From the NCBI GenBank assembly GCA_018857735.1, contig JABMCL010002049.1:698501-762500 (forward strand): a stretch of 64,000 bases of DNA. Reading direction: 5' to 3'. Below the pieces are notes generated by a model, which made no database searches, had not been told where the DNA came from, and worked only from the letters and a program-made list of their open reading frames with translations. This stretch comes from Alviniconcha marisindica (lineage: Eukaryota > Mollusca > Gastropoda > Provannidae). Each line of letters begins with the position of its first letter. The first letter of the stretch is position 1. The translations under genes and the position numbers were made by a program. This document shows positions 47,403-60,700 of this stretch, piece after piece.

Positions 47403-48090
47403 TTCACACCTAGGTGTTTCTCCAGCTCCTGAATTTTAAATAAAAATTATTCTTGACATCTAGATCTTTCTCTAGCTGCTGAGTTTTAGATCACACCTGT
47501 GTGTTCCTCTGGCCCGTGATTTTAGACCAAGTCATTTTAGATTAAAATTCTGTTTTCGTTTCTTTAGCTCCTGTCAGAGTACAGTTACGTTCACCCTTGT
47601 ATCTTTTTTAGCACCCAAGTTTTAGATCAGAGTGTGTGTTAAACTGTTTACACCTATAGCTCTTCCCCAAAAGTCCATTGTCAAGATAGATGCTTTCACT
47701 GCAGGATCCTGCTGAGTACAGCCTAGTTTCCTTTTGGTTCGCAATAAGAAACTCGCCCAAAAGAACATTGTAAAGCCCCTTCTGATATATTTCAGTGTAA
47801 CCTCAGTATTAGTTACTTCACTATGCCCCCCGCCCCTCCTCCCCAAAGCAAACGAGCAAAGCAGTAATTAAGAAAATGCATTCCTCACATTTACATCTGC
47901 CTTTCCTGGTCTGTAGTGCACGCTTTCATTTCAAATGTTCCTGGAAAGTGTCACGTTTACATTTGTTAAGAATGTGTTTCTGCTGCTGAATATCCAGTTG
48001 GTTTACTGCATTTTGTCATTGCTTTGATGTTGTCTGGTACACTCAATAAATCAGAGCTGCTGATTACTGTGTTCAGTTTGCTTGGATTGG

Positions 48091-48092
<2 letters not shown>

Positions 48093-48165
<73 letters not shown>
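48093..48165. repeat. (AC)n microsatellite, 73 bases
   Basis: An uninterrupted AC run; intergenic. Confidence 0.98.
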
Positions 48166-48170
<5 letters not shown>

Positions 48171-49494
48171 ACTTGCAGAAAACATAATAACATTTATAGT
48201 CAAGTTGAAAAATATACATGGAGTATAAATTCATTTCAACTGTATCATAACTGAAAGTAAATTATTTTACTATGACCACAAACATTTTGAACTTGTTCAC
48301 TAAAATATATACATATTCTGTCCACTAAAAAATATATATATGCTGAAGTCAAAATATTTAAATAATGACTAATTGCAACCAAGAAAAATATATATGATGC
48401 TCTGGGTGGGTAAACAGTGTCAATGACATGGATTCAATTGCATTCAATAACTACTGAATAAAACTAAAAGCAAACTTTTTCTGGAGGAAATACAAGACTT
48501 GTAGATTTCTACATGAACATTTATTCAGAGTGTTTTTTGTCTCTTTCTCATATATCTTGTGAGTGCATTTGACCTGTGCGCTGTCAACAGCATGCATTTG
48601 TGACACTTTATTTCATCAAATTTGACCCCATAGCAAATTTCTCTTCATCATTTGTAATGACCTTTAAAACCCAGAGGAAGGGGAGGAGTTGGGGATGTTT
48701 TAGAGCAAAAAGGACCATTGCTTCCCCCAATATATTAATGGTCTAATCTGCACACTATGGTCTGATATTCTGAGTTTAGTTATGTTAATGTACATTAACT
48801 CATTGCATATGTATAAAATCATATGATCTGATGGGGTAATATAGCATTGAATACATGCTGGTTCGCACAATTCACTTAGAAACAACATTTTAAGCACAAC
48901 AGCTCACAATTTTGCGCAATTCTGGATGTCAGTGCATCATCCACAACAAGAAGAAGTTACAAAGGACCAACATACTACCTAAAACAGACAAAAGCAGACA
49001 CAACATGCAAACCCCCCAAATCTTTAATCTGGACTGAACAAAAAACAAACAAAAACAAAAAAACTGCATGTCTTCTTATTTCTCTCTCTCTTTTCTCAGT
49101 GATCACATTCCCTAAAAATAGATATCTGGCTTTTAATGCCCAGTCAACCATGACGGTTACATCAGGGCCATGCAACCCCAAAACAAGCACGCTAAACATG
49201 GTATACAATAATACAAAAAGGCATTACAGGTACCAGTAACTACCCCCAAGTAGAAACCCACTGACATGAGCACATCAACAACAACACATCAACAGCACAA
49301 ATGCACAAACATACAAAGTCATGATTTAGTTGCACCTTACAGAAAGCAGGAAGAACACAGTAACCATTTCCTGGTAAACATTACAGCAAAGGAGCAAAAC
49401 TGCAAACACACAGAATATTAAATTTTACCTCAGCTTTCTAGTTTGTAATAATCATTCAAGTGTAACCCATGCAATCTTATTAAGAGAGAGGGAG

Positions 49495-49712
49495 ATGATC
49501 TACCTATCACTACACTGTCACCACCAGAATGATTCCTGCATTAAGATGGGCAGCAATGAGAGCCATTTTAATGTTTCAGCAGGAAGTGATGGACTAAGTC
49601 ACAGGACAAACCACAACCTTTTTGAAGAGAAAGGAGAGCCAAAGCGGTATCGAACCGAGGTCCTTCCGCTTACCAACCTAACGCCTTACCGTTAGGCCAA
49701 ACCAGCTCTCAA
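49495..49712 (-). mobile_element. tRNA-derived SINE with nearly intact cloverleaf head
   Basis: The minus strand begins GAGAGCTGGTTTGGCCTAAC, then GGACCTCGGTTCGATACCGC and TTTGGCTCTC. The first and last segments can pair as an acceptor stem, and GGTTCGATACC is a good box B. The body includes TGAAACATTAAAATGGCTCT and CATTCTGGTGGTGACAGTGT. Related copies lie at 36.9-37.2 and 51.8-52.0 kb. Confidence 0.75.
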
Positions 49713-50030
49713 TGACTGGTCATATGAGACCTACTTTATACACCCATAGAACGCCACCCAGTCTTTCCAACTCCTTGTGAGAGTGACCTTTTTTTTCTCT
49801 TTTTTCTCTTCTTTTCTTTTTCTTCTTTTTTTGTTGCTTTGTGTGGAAATTCTCATGTATAACGTTTCATTCACTCATTCATGCCTATATGTATATAAAT
49901 GATGCCTGTATTTTTATATTTACTCTTCAGTAGATTAGCAAGGACTAGTTGTTGTTAGATGGGTTTTTGACTGAACCTAAACTACAATCCTTGTAAAATA
50001 ACGTTTTTGAGTTTGAGCTCTCTCTCTCTT

Positions 50031-50039
50031 GCACACACA

Positions 50040-50086
<47 letters not shown>
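50031..50086. repeat. (AC)n microsatellite
   Basis: An AC run with a single CC interruption after a short (CT)n. Confidence 0.98.
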
Positions 50087-50087
<1 letters not shown>

Positions 50088-51224
50088 TGCAACATTTATA
50101 ACCCGAGTTCAGGAAGTACATTGTACATTGTACTGGTTCAGTTCAGTTCATGATGGCACCTTCATTTTGTCACTGAAAAATCACACACATTCAAACAACA
50201 ACCAACAAACAAAAACCAACAACAAACAAACAAGTCTATTACATCAAAGCAAGGAAAAAGTGAAATAATGAGAAAAGCAATCTGCATCACTTGCATCCTT
50301 CAACACTGCTTTAGTTATGCAACATGGTGCTTGAAGTGAAGACAGACAGAGTTGGCCCAAGCAGTAAATAATATGGAGGAAAACTATATGACTGGTGACT
50401 GATGCAGCTGCATCCTGCCAGAGAGGTCCAGGACCCCCCCCCCCCCCCCCACACACACCCTCCCCCACCCAAAGGTCAAAAAGAAAAACAGTGCAGTCTG
50501 TGAGCAAAACTTCAGCACATTCAAAAGTGCCTTTTTCAGATTTTCGATTCATGATCCCCCCCTCCCCCCAACAATTCCCCCAACTAATTCTTCGCCTCCC
50601 CCATCCTGTCCAAATGAAATAAGAACTTCACACTGTTTGAAATCATCAACCATCATCTCTGCAGATAAACTTCTAGTCCTAACCACAACTTACAAAAGAC
50701 AACATGATGATCTGGTCCATTGTCAACAAAGCCACACAAACTGGAACAGTACAGAAAACCAACAGTTCAGATCACCCTGAATTCTCAATGTCACCCTGAA
50801 TTCTCAATGTCCAGAACACTCCCACCAAAAAGTCAAAACAGTCGCAGAAAGAAGATGAAAAACTGCAAATGACTGCTCAGTTGAAGTTTCTGCACAGATG
50901 TCCATATGCCAGTCAGGCCTCTGGCGTCGATTCCTGCATTCAGACTGCAGCCTGCAAAATACCCCATAATATCAAACTACAAACTACTGACACCACACTT
51001 TCACGAATGCGTAAATGAGCCACTTCCACAAAGGCATGTAACATGAAGTCTATTGTTTTTGTTTTTTACTGCTTCTTTCTCTATTAAAGGAGTGCAAAAA
51101 CTCATTTTCTTCTCATGAGTTCTATGACTTTCACAAAAATAATCAGACCACTGTTGGGTGTCTGTGCCCTGTAATGAAAACTTATCAAAACAAGAAAAAA
51201 ATGATATGGGAGTGTAACCTAAAA

Positions 51225-51420
51225 AAAAAAAAATCCCCAAAACTGTAGACCTGCCGTGTTTTCTGTTCTGTGCCGCTGTCTTCGTCCATCTCAAGTCTCC
51301 GTTTGCTGCCCGTTTTAAGCTGTGTAAATTTAGCTTTGTATAGTCAGAATGCTTGTGTGTGGGGGTGCCTCTGTGTGTATGTGCATGTGTATGCACTCAG
51401 AATAGTCTCTATGGACAAGA
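51225..51420 (+). mobile_element. LINE 3' UTR fragment, same family as at 42.4 kb
   Basis: GACCTGCCGTGTTTTCTGTT, CACTGCTGTCTTC-like, TTTAAGCTGTGTAAATTTAG and a GTGTGTATGTGCATG tail align in order with the 42.4-kb fragment. No coding part is left. Confidence 0.55.
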
Positions 51421-51779
51421 TCTTGCACTTTACTAATACCTTAACCATTAGTATTATCCAAACAACATAATGACAGCACACATGATGTTTGACTAAGTGT
51501 ATCCAGTATCATTTTTTCTTTTCTTTGCGGAGAAACAGTCAGTCTTGTCTAACCACAAATAACTAAACAGACAGGAGATTATGGATACCAAAACAACTTT
51601 TTGAGCATGCAGACAGTAACCAAGCATAGAACAAAAACTAACAAAGAAAATATGAAACACACAAATGGCTCTTTTTCTTTTCTTTCCTTGATGGGACATA
51701 CAGTAGAAAATGTTTGAACAGAGTCCTTCAACTAGGCAATGCACAATATACAACGGCAACAGAGAAAAAAGTAAGTAAA

Positions 51780-52020
51780 CATGGTACTTAACATCCACAA
51801 AAACCATAAGGCTTATTAGGGACAGGGGGAAGGGGGTATGGAGGTGGGGGGAGTGGGAGATTATATACCTATCACTACACTGTTACCACCAGAATGACTC
51901 CTGCATTAAGGTGGGCTGCGATGAGAGCCATTTTAATGTTTCATAACTGTGAGGGACAAGGTCACAAGACAGTGTCCATGGACCATAACTTTTGAAGAGA
52001 AAGGAGAGCCGAAGCAGAGA
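51780..52020 (-). mobile_element. SINE body and tail, same family as 49.5 kb
   Basis: Shares CACTACACTGTTACCACCAG, GAGAGCCATTTTAATGTTTC and GAAGAGAAAGGAGAGCC with the 49.5-kb copy. It adds the far end, GTACTTAACATCCACAAAAA ... GGCTTATTAGGGACA. The tRNA head is cut off after GAGCCGAAGC. Confidence 0.7.
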
Positions 52021-52079
52021 AAATAATAAACAGGTAAAAACTTAGCCTGCTGGCAGTCACCGTTTTTTCAGGTGTTGGC

Positions 52080-52515
52080 TATTTAAAAAAAATATAATCG
52101 TACAAATACAGTAAATGTCCCCAAGACAGAGCGACTAGTATTATGCAATATTTTTAAAAAAAATCATACAAATACAGTAGATGCCCCCAAGACAGAGTGG
52201 CTGGTGACCCTGTATTATGCTATATTTTAAAAAATAGATAAAAAATACAGGAGATGCCCCCAAGACAGAGTGGCTGGTGTCCCCATATTATGCTATATTT
52301 AAAAAAAATTTTTATAGAAAAATACAGTAGATGAGTGGCTGGTGACCCCATATTATGCTATATTAAAAAAAAATAAATAAAAATACAGTAGATGCCCCAA
52401 GACAGAGCGGCTGGTGACCCCGTATTATGCTATATTGAAAGAAATATTTTTATTTTTTAAAGTAGATGCCCCAAGACAGAGCGGCTGGTGACCCTGTATT
52501 ATGCTATATTTTGAT
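52080..52515. repeat. ~70-bp minisatellite, six units
   Basis: Units contain AAATACAGTAGATGCCCCCA, AGACAGAGTGGCTGGTGACC and TATTATGCTATATTTTAAAA. The A-rich linker varies in length. Intergenic. Confidence 0.85.
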
Positions 52516-53299
52516 CTTAAGCTGAGTCAAGGAACAAACAGCTCATAGGTAGATGGTGTTCCTATGAAAAGGTGAAGGGCGCCTGACACAACTGCCTGAA
52601 TGATACAAATGTGAACCATGTTCTGAGTATCGGACTGCTGCTGGACCGAGGGAAGGGAGCTGGTTCAACTTTTGCCTGCTACGGGTTTCCTTTCAGGCAT
52701 TCTACCTGAGTAAGAGACCGGGGATCTTTAACACCTGCAAGTTTTAACAACCCTAGTGTGTGGTACTGAGCACAAGACGGTGTGATGGTACCGATACCCC
52801 TGCACAAGTCTGGCTTCTTCTAAGTAGCATAGATGATGGAGAATGTAGGCATGGTACTCTACTGGTTCTGACAACAGATGCTGCTAGGTTAAACCCATGC
52901 TTTAGTATATATCTCCTTCACTGGTTCTGTCTTCACATGCAAGTTATACTGAAATACTCCCCAACAGTTCAGAACGCACATAACATGTAGGCAAAACCTT
53001 ACCCATGCATTTCTAATTCCACTGTCCACACACGCAGCTTATACCCATGCACTCAGATTCTTCTTTCTTTTATTTAGTCATACCTCTGCCACATTTTATA
53101 TATATATATTATTTTTTTACATTTTTAGTCTCTGCACTATTCTGATTTTAGATCGATCTAAAAAATAAAAAATAAAAAGTGAACAAAATATGTACAGAGA
53201 GATACAAACAAAGCAAGAGCACATACACATTCAGGAATACATTTTTTTTTTTTTTTTAATCAACCCACTCATGCATAATATGATCATGCACTGACCAAT

Positions 53300-53420
53300 A
53301 CACTAATTCTGCCAACACAGCTGGGTTACACCACTGATTCTGTCAACACATCTGGGTTACACCACTGATTCTGTCTACACACCTGGGTTACACAGATTCT
53401 GTCAACACATCTGGGATGCC
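53300..53420. repeat. ~31-bp tandem repeat, four units
   Basis: Units of ATTCTGTCAACACATCTGGG + TTACACCACTG with a few substitutions. Intergenic. Confidence 0.85.
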
Positions 53421-56264
53421 AGTGCATCCTCAACTCCATCAGCTCTACTTATACATGTTGGCTACACTCATGCACTAGCTCTCTCTACTCAAAGCAAGGT
53501 GAACAAAGAGACATGCAGTGCTGTCAAAGAAACTGAATTTATGTCCAACAAACCACACCCAAAAAAAAAGCCAAGCTACAAGATCAGTGTGACTTCTACT
53601 GCCACTAAGTCTGCCTTTCTGATTTCTGCCTTCCCAGTTCACTCATTTTTTCCAAATCCTCTTGAAACACAGAGTGGTGCATGTCAAAACAGTGTCTCTC
53701 ACCTTTACCTCTGACACAATAAACCATGTTTCACCTATGTACAAATTTTACGCCTGGCTGGGCATAAAACACCAAGTAACAGTCAATTATCAAACATGAG
53801 ATGTGGTGGGTTTAAAGGATCTAGTCCTTTGGAGAGGATGAGACATCAACTGAGCTCCCATGTGCTACACATGTGTGCTCGTCAAAGATCCCACCACAGT
53901 GAGATAACAGAGATTTAAAGATTAGAAGGGAAACAAATGACTGGTTGTCTGCTGGAGCAATTAGTAACAGCATTACACTCAACTACTCCTGATGACAAAA
54001 AGTAAAGAAGATGATTAGAAACTGCACAAAAGGAGACACAGGCTACATGAATGTAAAATTAATGTGTAACGGGTACCTACATTCATCACACTCTTTTCAG
54101 ACTACCAACTTATTCTCTGAAAAATACACAACAACAAAAATACTGCATCAAGTGCACTGAATGCAATCAAATCAACAGCAAGAAAGAAAAGAAAAGAAAA
54201 AATATATATATATATAAAAAAAATTACTACTCATTCTGTGACAGACAAAATTGCATCTGAACAGAATCCACAGTGCAATGGCTTTAGACAAAAGCAAAAT
54301 CAAAGAGAAAAAGAAGAAGTCCCAAAACACCAGTTGAACTGGAAGGCCATACCTACCACTCCCTCATAATTAAAAAACATAAAATGATAATAAAAAGCAG
54401 AATGAGGCTCCTGAACCCCCCCCCCCCCCCCCCCCCAATCCGTGCATCTGCACGGACTAGGACCTCAAATTTACACTTTCACTCTGTGGTTGAAATTTGC
54501 TCTTTAAAATTCCTGCTATGGAGTGAAAATACACTTTAAAAAATCTATCTAGCGGGTAACGACTACGACCAATGTTTCACTGAAACAAACAATCCTGCGT
54601 AAACAATGCAATGCAACACACTGTCGAAGATGCACTGGAACAAAGAGTGAAGTCGCATGCAGTGTCACTGACAAAAATGTCTTCTTGACTTTCATTTGCT
54701 GTTGCATTTCACTTTAACCAATTACATGAGCTGTAAGTCAATGTGGATGCTTAATCGCAATGGCACCAAACGCATGGCTAGGCGGTACACCAAATCAAAA
54801 GCAAAAGCATTCTGAAGAATCAACCAATGCAGTTAACTGGTGGTTGACCACGAGCATCAAATCCAAATACAGTAGGTCTATACAACAGAAAGAAAGACCC
54901 GCAGTTCACAATTTTTAGGACCGCACGGCTAAGTCAGTTTGACTGGCTAATCTAGGACAAGGACAGTTGAGCCAAACAATGAAGTGCTGTGTTTGCACAG
55001 AGGCAACCTGCAGTCATCTTCCAACAGCTAAGCTTTCAAAAAACAATTCATACTGGTTTCAGCAAACATTCGCAGTGTTGAGTTGATATGCAGAAATCTC
55101 TGGAAAAAGTCGGGATTTCTGTAATAGCACTTCACTGCCAGCTTAGTTAAAGCAGCCTTTGTGTTCACATGTGTATATCTCCTGGATTCCAACTTTGGTC
55201 TCATGCATGTTGAACTACTCACACTAAAATAGGGAGCTGACACACACACACACACTTCCAAAATGGTTAGCTTGCAATGTTTCTCTCTTGACTGTGTGAG
55301 TATTGTGGTATTGTTTGCCCCCCCCCCCTCCCAAAAAAGAAATGGATACCCTTTAGAATTTTTTGAGGAGGGTGAAAATACCCTTTCAAATTGTTAGACA
55401 GGGGTGAGTCAACCCCCTAGAACCATGAAAACAGGGAGCCCTGGGAGAAAATGAAGTTTAAAGAAAGAAATGACCCACATTTTCAGGATTCTGTGCACAC
55501 AATCAAGCATGACAACTCTCTCGCAACTGCTGCTGCACATGACAACCATTTTCCTGCTACCGCCCACTCATGCAAGCCTCACGTTCCCCGACAATGGCTG
55601 GATTTAGCTACTTTTCAGATTTTCTTCCTGCCACGACAACAAAAACAGCAGTAAAGCATACGGTATCAATGGAAAGAGCAAACTTTGATCTTTCGGATAC
55701 TAGTACTAGTGTGAAGCTGCTCCCGTTAAGTGTGTAGTTGAATGTGTCGTCTGCTCCTGCAAACACTTCTTCATCTTCTGAACTTTTATCAGTGCAAGTA
55801 CAGAATGAAGGGATATATAATTAGCTAAGACGCTAAAGAAACAGAAACTAAAAGCAGTGGTTCTTTCCTTTAGACCATAGACAGGAACTCTCTGTTGCCT
55901 TGCTTGCTGCTAGCAAGTTGACAGGGAAGAAGCGTTGTGCCTGTCAGCAGCAGCAGGCAAGTACGCAGGGGTATGAGAGCAGCCTGTCATCGGCAGCAGG
56001 CAAGATGCGAAAGGGTTAATCCAGAAACCAACCATTCCCAGACAACAAAACCCTGAAATATTCTGATACACACGAACTGACGCAGCTGAGTGCAGCAATC
56101 CTTTCTCCGTCCCCATGGGCTGTCAGTCTTGGCGCACACTCTGCGTACACCATACAACCATGCACCCATTTACAGTGTCACTTTATTCCAAGCCACATAC
56201 ATATGGTACATGTGTGTTTAGCTGTAACTGCTACCTGCACTTTTGGCAGAATGACTGGGGTCTT

Positions 56265-56435
56265 TTACACGCTACTGCAGTAGCACAGGGGTGGAATGGA
56301 TACCAAAATAAGAGTCAGCACAAGTGGATCCTGGAGAAGAAAATTCTCCTGCTGCTCCCCAGGGACTCGAACCCGAGACATTACAATCACGAAACCAGCA
56401 CTCTGCCTCTGAGCTACCCCTGCTCCCTAGCACAA
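56265..56435 (-). mobile_element. tRNA-derived SINE
   Basis: Minus strand: AGGGGTAGCTCAGAGGCAGA (box A), then CTCGGGTTCGAGTCCCTGGG (box B). The body runs toward lower coordinates (GAATTTTCTTCTCCAGGATC). The 3' acceptor strand of a tRNA is absent. Confidence 0.7.
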
Positions 56436-56924
56436 TGTTTGCAGAGGGCTCTAGACGGGGAGAAGAAGTAAAACAGCATGCAACAAAAACTTCAACCCAG
56501 TCAAGCACTTCAAAACGTGTTGGAACAGGTAACTTTCATCAATTAGCCCCAAACCTTAACTTCAAGGCCAGAACTGACATACCAAAAGCACAGTTTAATC
56601 AACAGGCACACCCCGACTGTTGCCCCAAGTGGAAACATAAAACAGACAAATCTGGAGAGAAAGAAGCAAACAGGATCAATAAAATTCAAGATTCGTTTTG
56701 CTTTTCTTCCTGTTGGGGCAAGGAGGTTTGCGCATACACACACACGAGCAGATAAAGACCAGCGGGCAACAGATTTACCCTTAAATACGCGGCACACAGC
56801 TTTCCTTTTTTTTCTTTTTTCTTTTTTTAACTGAATCAAGTTCAAGTGCAGTGGAAACTCTCTCTAAACACCACCCTAAACAAATTAAGTAAAAATGTTC
56901 TTAAAAGAGGGGCAGTCCTTGGTC

Positions 56925-57480
56925 AGGGGTCCACTTACATGGAACTATGAAGGAGAGATTTATGAAAAAGTGGACCACCTACATGGAACTATGAAGGGGA
57001 GATTTATGAAAAAGTGGACCACCTACATGGAACTATGAAGGAGAGATTTATGAAAAAGTGGACCACCTACATGGAACTATGAAGGGGGGAGTCCCCCTTT
57101 ATGAAAAAAAGTGGACCACCTACATGGAACTATGAAGGGGAGATTTATGAAAAAGTGGACCACCTACATGGAACTATGAAGGGGAGCTTTATGAAAAAGT
57201 GGACCACCTACATGGAACTATGAAGGGGAGCTTTATGAAAAAGTGGACCACCTACATGGAACTATGAAGGGGAGATTTATGAAAAAGTGGACCACCTACA
57301 TGGAACTATGAAGGGGAGCTTTATGAAAAAGGGGACCACCTACATGGAACTATGAAGGGGAGATTTATATAAAAAGAACAATGGACCACCTACATGGAAC
57401 TATGAAAGGAAGATTTATATAAAAAGAAAAAATGGACCACCTACATGGAACTATGAAAGGCAGATTTTTGTAAAGTGGTC
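56925..57480. repeat. 44-bp minisatellite, about 12 units, downstream of ALDH exons
   Basis: Units of ACCACCTACATGGAACTATG + AAGGGGAGATTTATGAAAAAGTGG. It starts in a dispersed repeat (GTTCTTAAAAGAGGGGCAGT, CCTTGGTCAGGGGTCCAC) whose relatives are visible near 30100-30400 and 1430-1510, so it probably grew from an old transposable-element copy. Confidence 0.85.
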
Positions 57481-57744
57481 TTAAAAGACAGGTGGTCCTT
57501 GTAAGCAAGGTAATATGCATGTGTATACATGTGCGTGCAAGAAACACGAGCACCAACGACACATGTCCATACCACAAACATGCACCCAAAACACAAAGAC
57601 AAAATGCATACACACTCACACATGTACACGGTACACACTCACCCATGTACACTGTAACACACAGGCATGTACATTCCATGCATCTCCAACCTACACACAA
57701 GAAAAGCACCTGCAGCTGAATCCGTCTGTACTGAATCAACTCAC

Positions 57745-60700
57745 CTTCATCAAGATGGCCAGCATGGCCCCCAGGATGAGGAAGGGGAAGAATCCCAGAA
57801 TTCCACCGCGGCGCGGCTTCTTCACCAACAGCCACTGCAGCCAGTCCAGTTTCTTCTGCGTGTACGGTGGGTAACGGAGGCTGCAAGCACAGTGAAATCC
57901 TCTTAGGAAAACAAATCTTTATGGTGAAATGATATCAGTGTGTGTGAGTGTGCTTATGTGTGTGTATGTGTATGTGTTGGGGGGGGGGGGCATGCATGTG
58001 TGTGTCACTGTGTGTGTGGGGGGGTTGGGGGGGTGGAGGGGGGGGGGGTGAGAGTATTAGCATGACTTTATTTATGTCAGTTGATGCACATTAGTGATGT
58101 CGTTTGCTTATGTCTGTATGTTTACTACACTTCAAGACACTTTCCTTGCTGTACAACTTGCTGAATAAAGAATCTGAAGGAGAAAACGAAGATAAACACA
58201 GAAGAAGAAAAAAAGACGACAAAGACTGCATGCATTACATTAGTCTTACTCTACACTAAGTCTACACAATAGTTAACATCACTTGCAAAACCCACAATTG
58301 TTCTTACTAAGCTGAGGCTTCTTTTTTTCAGAACTGGACATTATCTCCAACCCCATTCCCCCAGTCTCTGCATGTTGGCTGCACTTTTTTCTGTTTGCAC
58401 CAGCAACAAGCCCAACAAGAAGAACATACCAACCACCCCCCTTCTGTCCCACACATTTTTTCCAATAATTTCCTGGAAAGCCATTATCAAACAAACTGGC
58501 CTTCTTTTTTCTATGGGTTGTGGGATGCAGTTCTAGTTCAAAATGGTCTCACACAAGATGTTTTTAGACATTATTCAGAAGCTACTGTCAAAACTGTTTT
58601 TCTTCCTTAAGTTGGTTTTCAAAATGCAAGACTGCACTTGCATCACAAAATTTTCAAATACTTAAGGAAAGCCATCATCAAAGTTCTTTTGTTTTTAATT
58701 CTAGATATCCATCATCCTGGGGTGAACTTGCATGGTTGACAGGTCCAGTTTTGCACATCCATAAAAGCTAGGGGTTTTCATGCACCAAGGCAAGATCTTT
58801 TAGGGCCTCCAAACGAGGCAATTTTGGATGGTTTTTCACATCCCTTCTAAAAAGGTCAAGGGGTTAACAGGTGTTCATTATTTTGCTGCTTTTTTCTTTC
58901 TTGGTGCTTTACGTCCACGGAGGCGAGATAGCCTATTAGGGACGGGGACAGAGTGGGAAGGGGACGACAGAGTGAAGGCTCGACCGCGGAAACCGCCCGA
59001 AAAAGACAGGAGAGACCGTGGACCGCCGCCAGAACAATGGAAGTGTTAAGGCGGTGTCCCCTCGCCATTGCCCAGTGACTTGTGCACTGCGCAATTGCTG
59101 TTTCAACTGCCGTGCTTGGCCAGAGTCACAAGGACAATGTCCGTTGCACTGCTGTTGACGAACAACTTGGACAACTCAAGCAAAGGAAGTCCAGCTTTCT
59201 TAGCCCAGCTCCACCTCCCTACTCATGATCTCTTCTGGGCTAAGTTGAGGGTCCAGCTTCACCTCCCTCCTCTAAGATCTCTTGATCTTTTAATCTCGCC
59301 TGGAACTGCTTGTCGGTTGCAGTGGTTCACTGCTCTGAGTTTGCTGCTGCAGATGTTCTGGAGACGTCAAAAGACTACAACTTTTTGACTAGTGTCAGTC
59401 AATGCCGTTTTCTTCTTCATCACTTTGCTCCTTTTTTCATCATCTTTACTTTGACCACTCCCTTGCTTTTTTCTTCTTCTTTTTTTTCTTTTAAATCTCG
59501 ACCCTCTGCTGCAGTTCTGTTATGCGTTCATACCCTTTAACTTTATAATAAATTCTTTAACTCAGTATGCAGTCACGCCCTTTCAGCAGAGTTCTGCTAT
59601 GCGGTTTCAAGTTGTAATCAGTGACATACCCCCATTCAGACATGATAAGCAACCCCAAAGTCATTAAAATCCCATGAGCAAGTAACTTGGTTTCCAAAGC
59701 AGGCAGTTCTCACAACTCACCTGTTCACTGACTCAAGGCCAAGGCTCTTCTCCAGGCAGCTGCGCTTGTGACTGAAGACGTCAAAGGTGAACTTGCCGTG
59801 GTACGCTCCCATTCCGCTGTTGCCCACACCTCCAAAGGGCAGAGTGCCCACTGAAACACAGCACAAACATGACTGTGCTCACAGGGTACCCACTACAACA
59901 CAACCAAATCTGAATCTGTTCAAAGGGCAGAGTGTCCACTGAAACACAGAACACACACGACTGTGCTCACAGGGTACCCACTACAACACAACCAAATCTG
60001 AATCTGTTCAAAGGGCAGCGTGCCCACTGAAACACAGCACACACACGACTGTGCTCACAGGGTACCCACTACAACACAACCAAATCTGAATCTGTTCAAA
60101 GGGCAGAATCTGTTCAAAGGGCAGCGTGCCCACTGAAACACAGCACACACAACTGTGCTCATAGGGTACCCACTACAACACAACCAAATCTGATTCACAC
60201 ATTTAGCCAGTTATTTTGTTTCCATTTCAGTGTGGAGACAGATGCAGCAATCTTTTCCAACACTACAAAGCACCGTACATGACGGAAATGTGATGCCAGT
60301 TCCACATAGTCCCATCAGTAATCTCAGTATCATGTGGTAATGGAGAAACAACGTACCCCCAGCATGCACCATTGTGTCGTTCACCAGGAAGCCTCCACTG
60401 CTGGTGCTCTCTTTTATGGCCTGAACCACATCCTTTTTGTTGGAGAACACGTACATCGCCAGAGGCTTCTCCCTGAAACAGAACAACAACTTTATCCGTA
60501 TCTTCATAAAATGCCTCTGCTGAACCACCCACCTGATCCTAAGATGAAAGCAAACACACACACCGTGACACACATCATAACAGGTCCACCTTGGCTTGGG
60601 CTGTTTCACAACACCCTGATTCCAGCAAATGGGCCATGGCTATATTAAAATGTTGTGTGCTGCATAGTTATCAGGGAGGGCGGTGGGGGGGGGGGACTAT

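Larger units (their letters stand above)
43000..57744. other. Convergent intergenic or intronic region downstream of TLCD3-like and ALDH exons
   Basis: 14.7 kb in which no conserved exon was recognised on either strand, though the 3' exons of the TLCD3-like gene and the terminal ALDH exon are expected here. It holds SINEs, (AC)n runs, poly(G/C) runs and three minisatellites. Stretches such as 45.1-47.3, 47.5-49.4 and 53.5-55.9 kb show nothing further. Confidence 0.6.

Noticed and set aside
48024..48254. Frames made of Thr-His repeats, or Cys-Val repeats on the other strand
   Set aside because: Translation of an (AC)n microsatellite; the same applies near 50029 and 35618-35850.
57515..57906. 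Plus-strand frames of 119 and 79 codons
   Set aside because: Antisense to the ALDH tail-anchor exon and to an (AC)-rich stretch.
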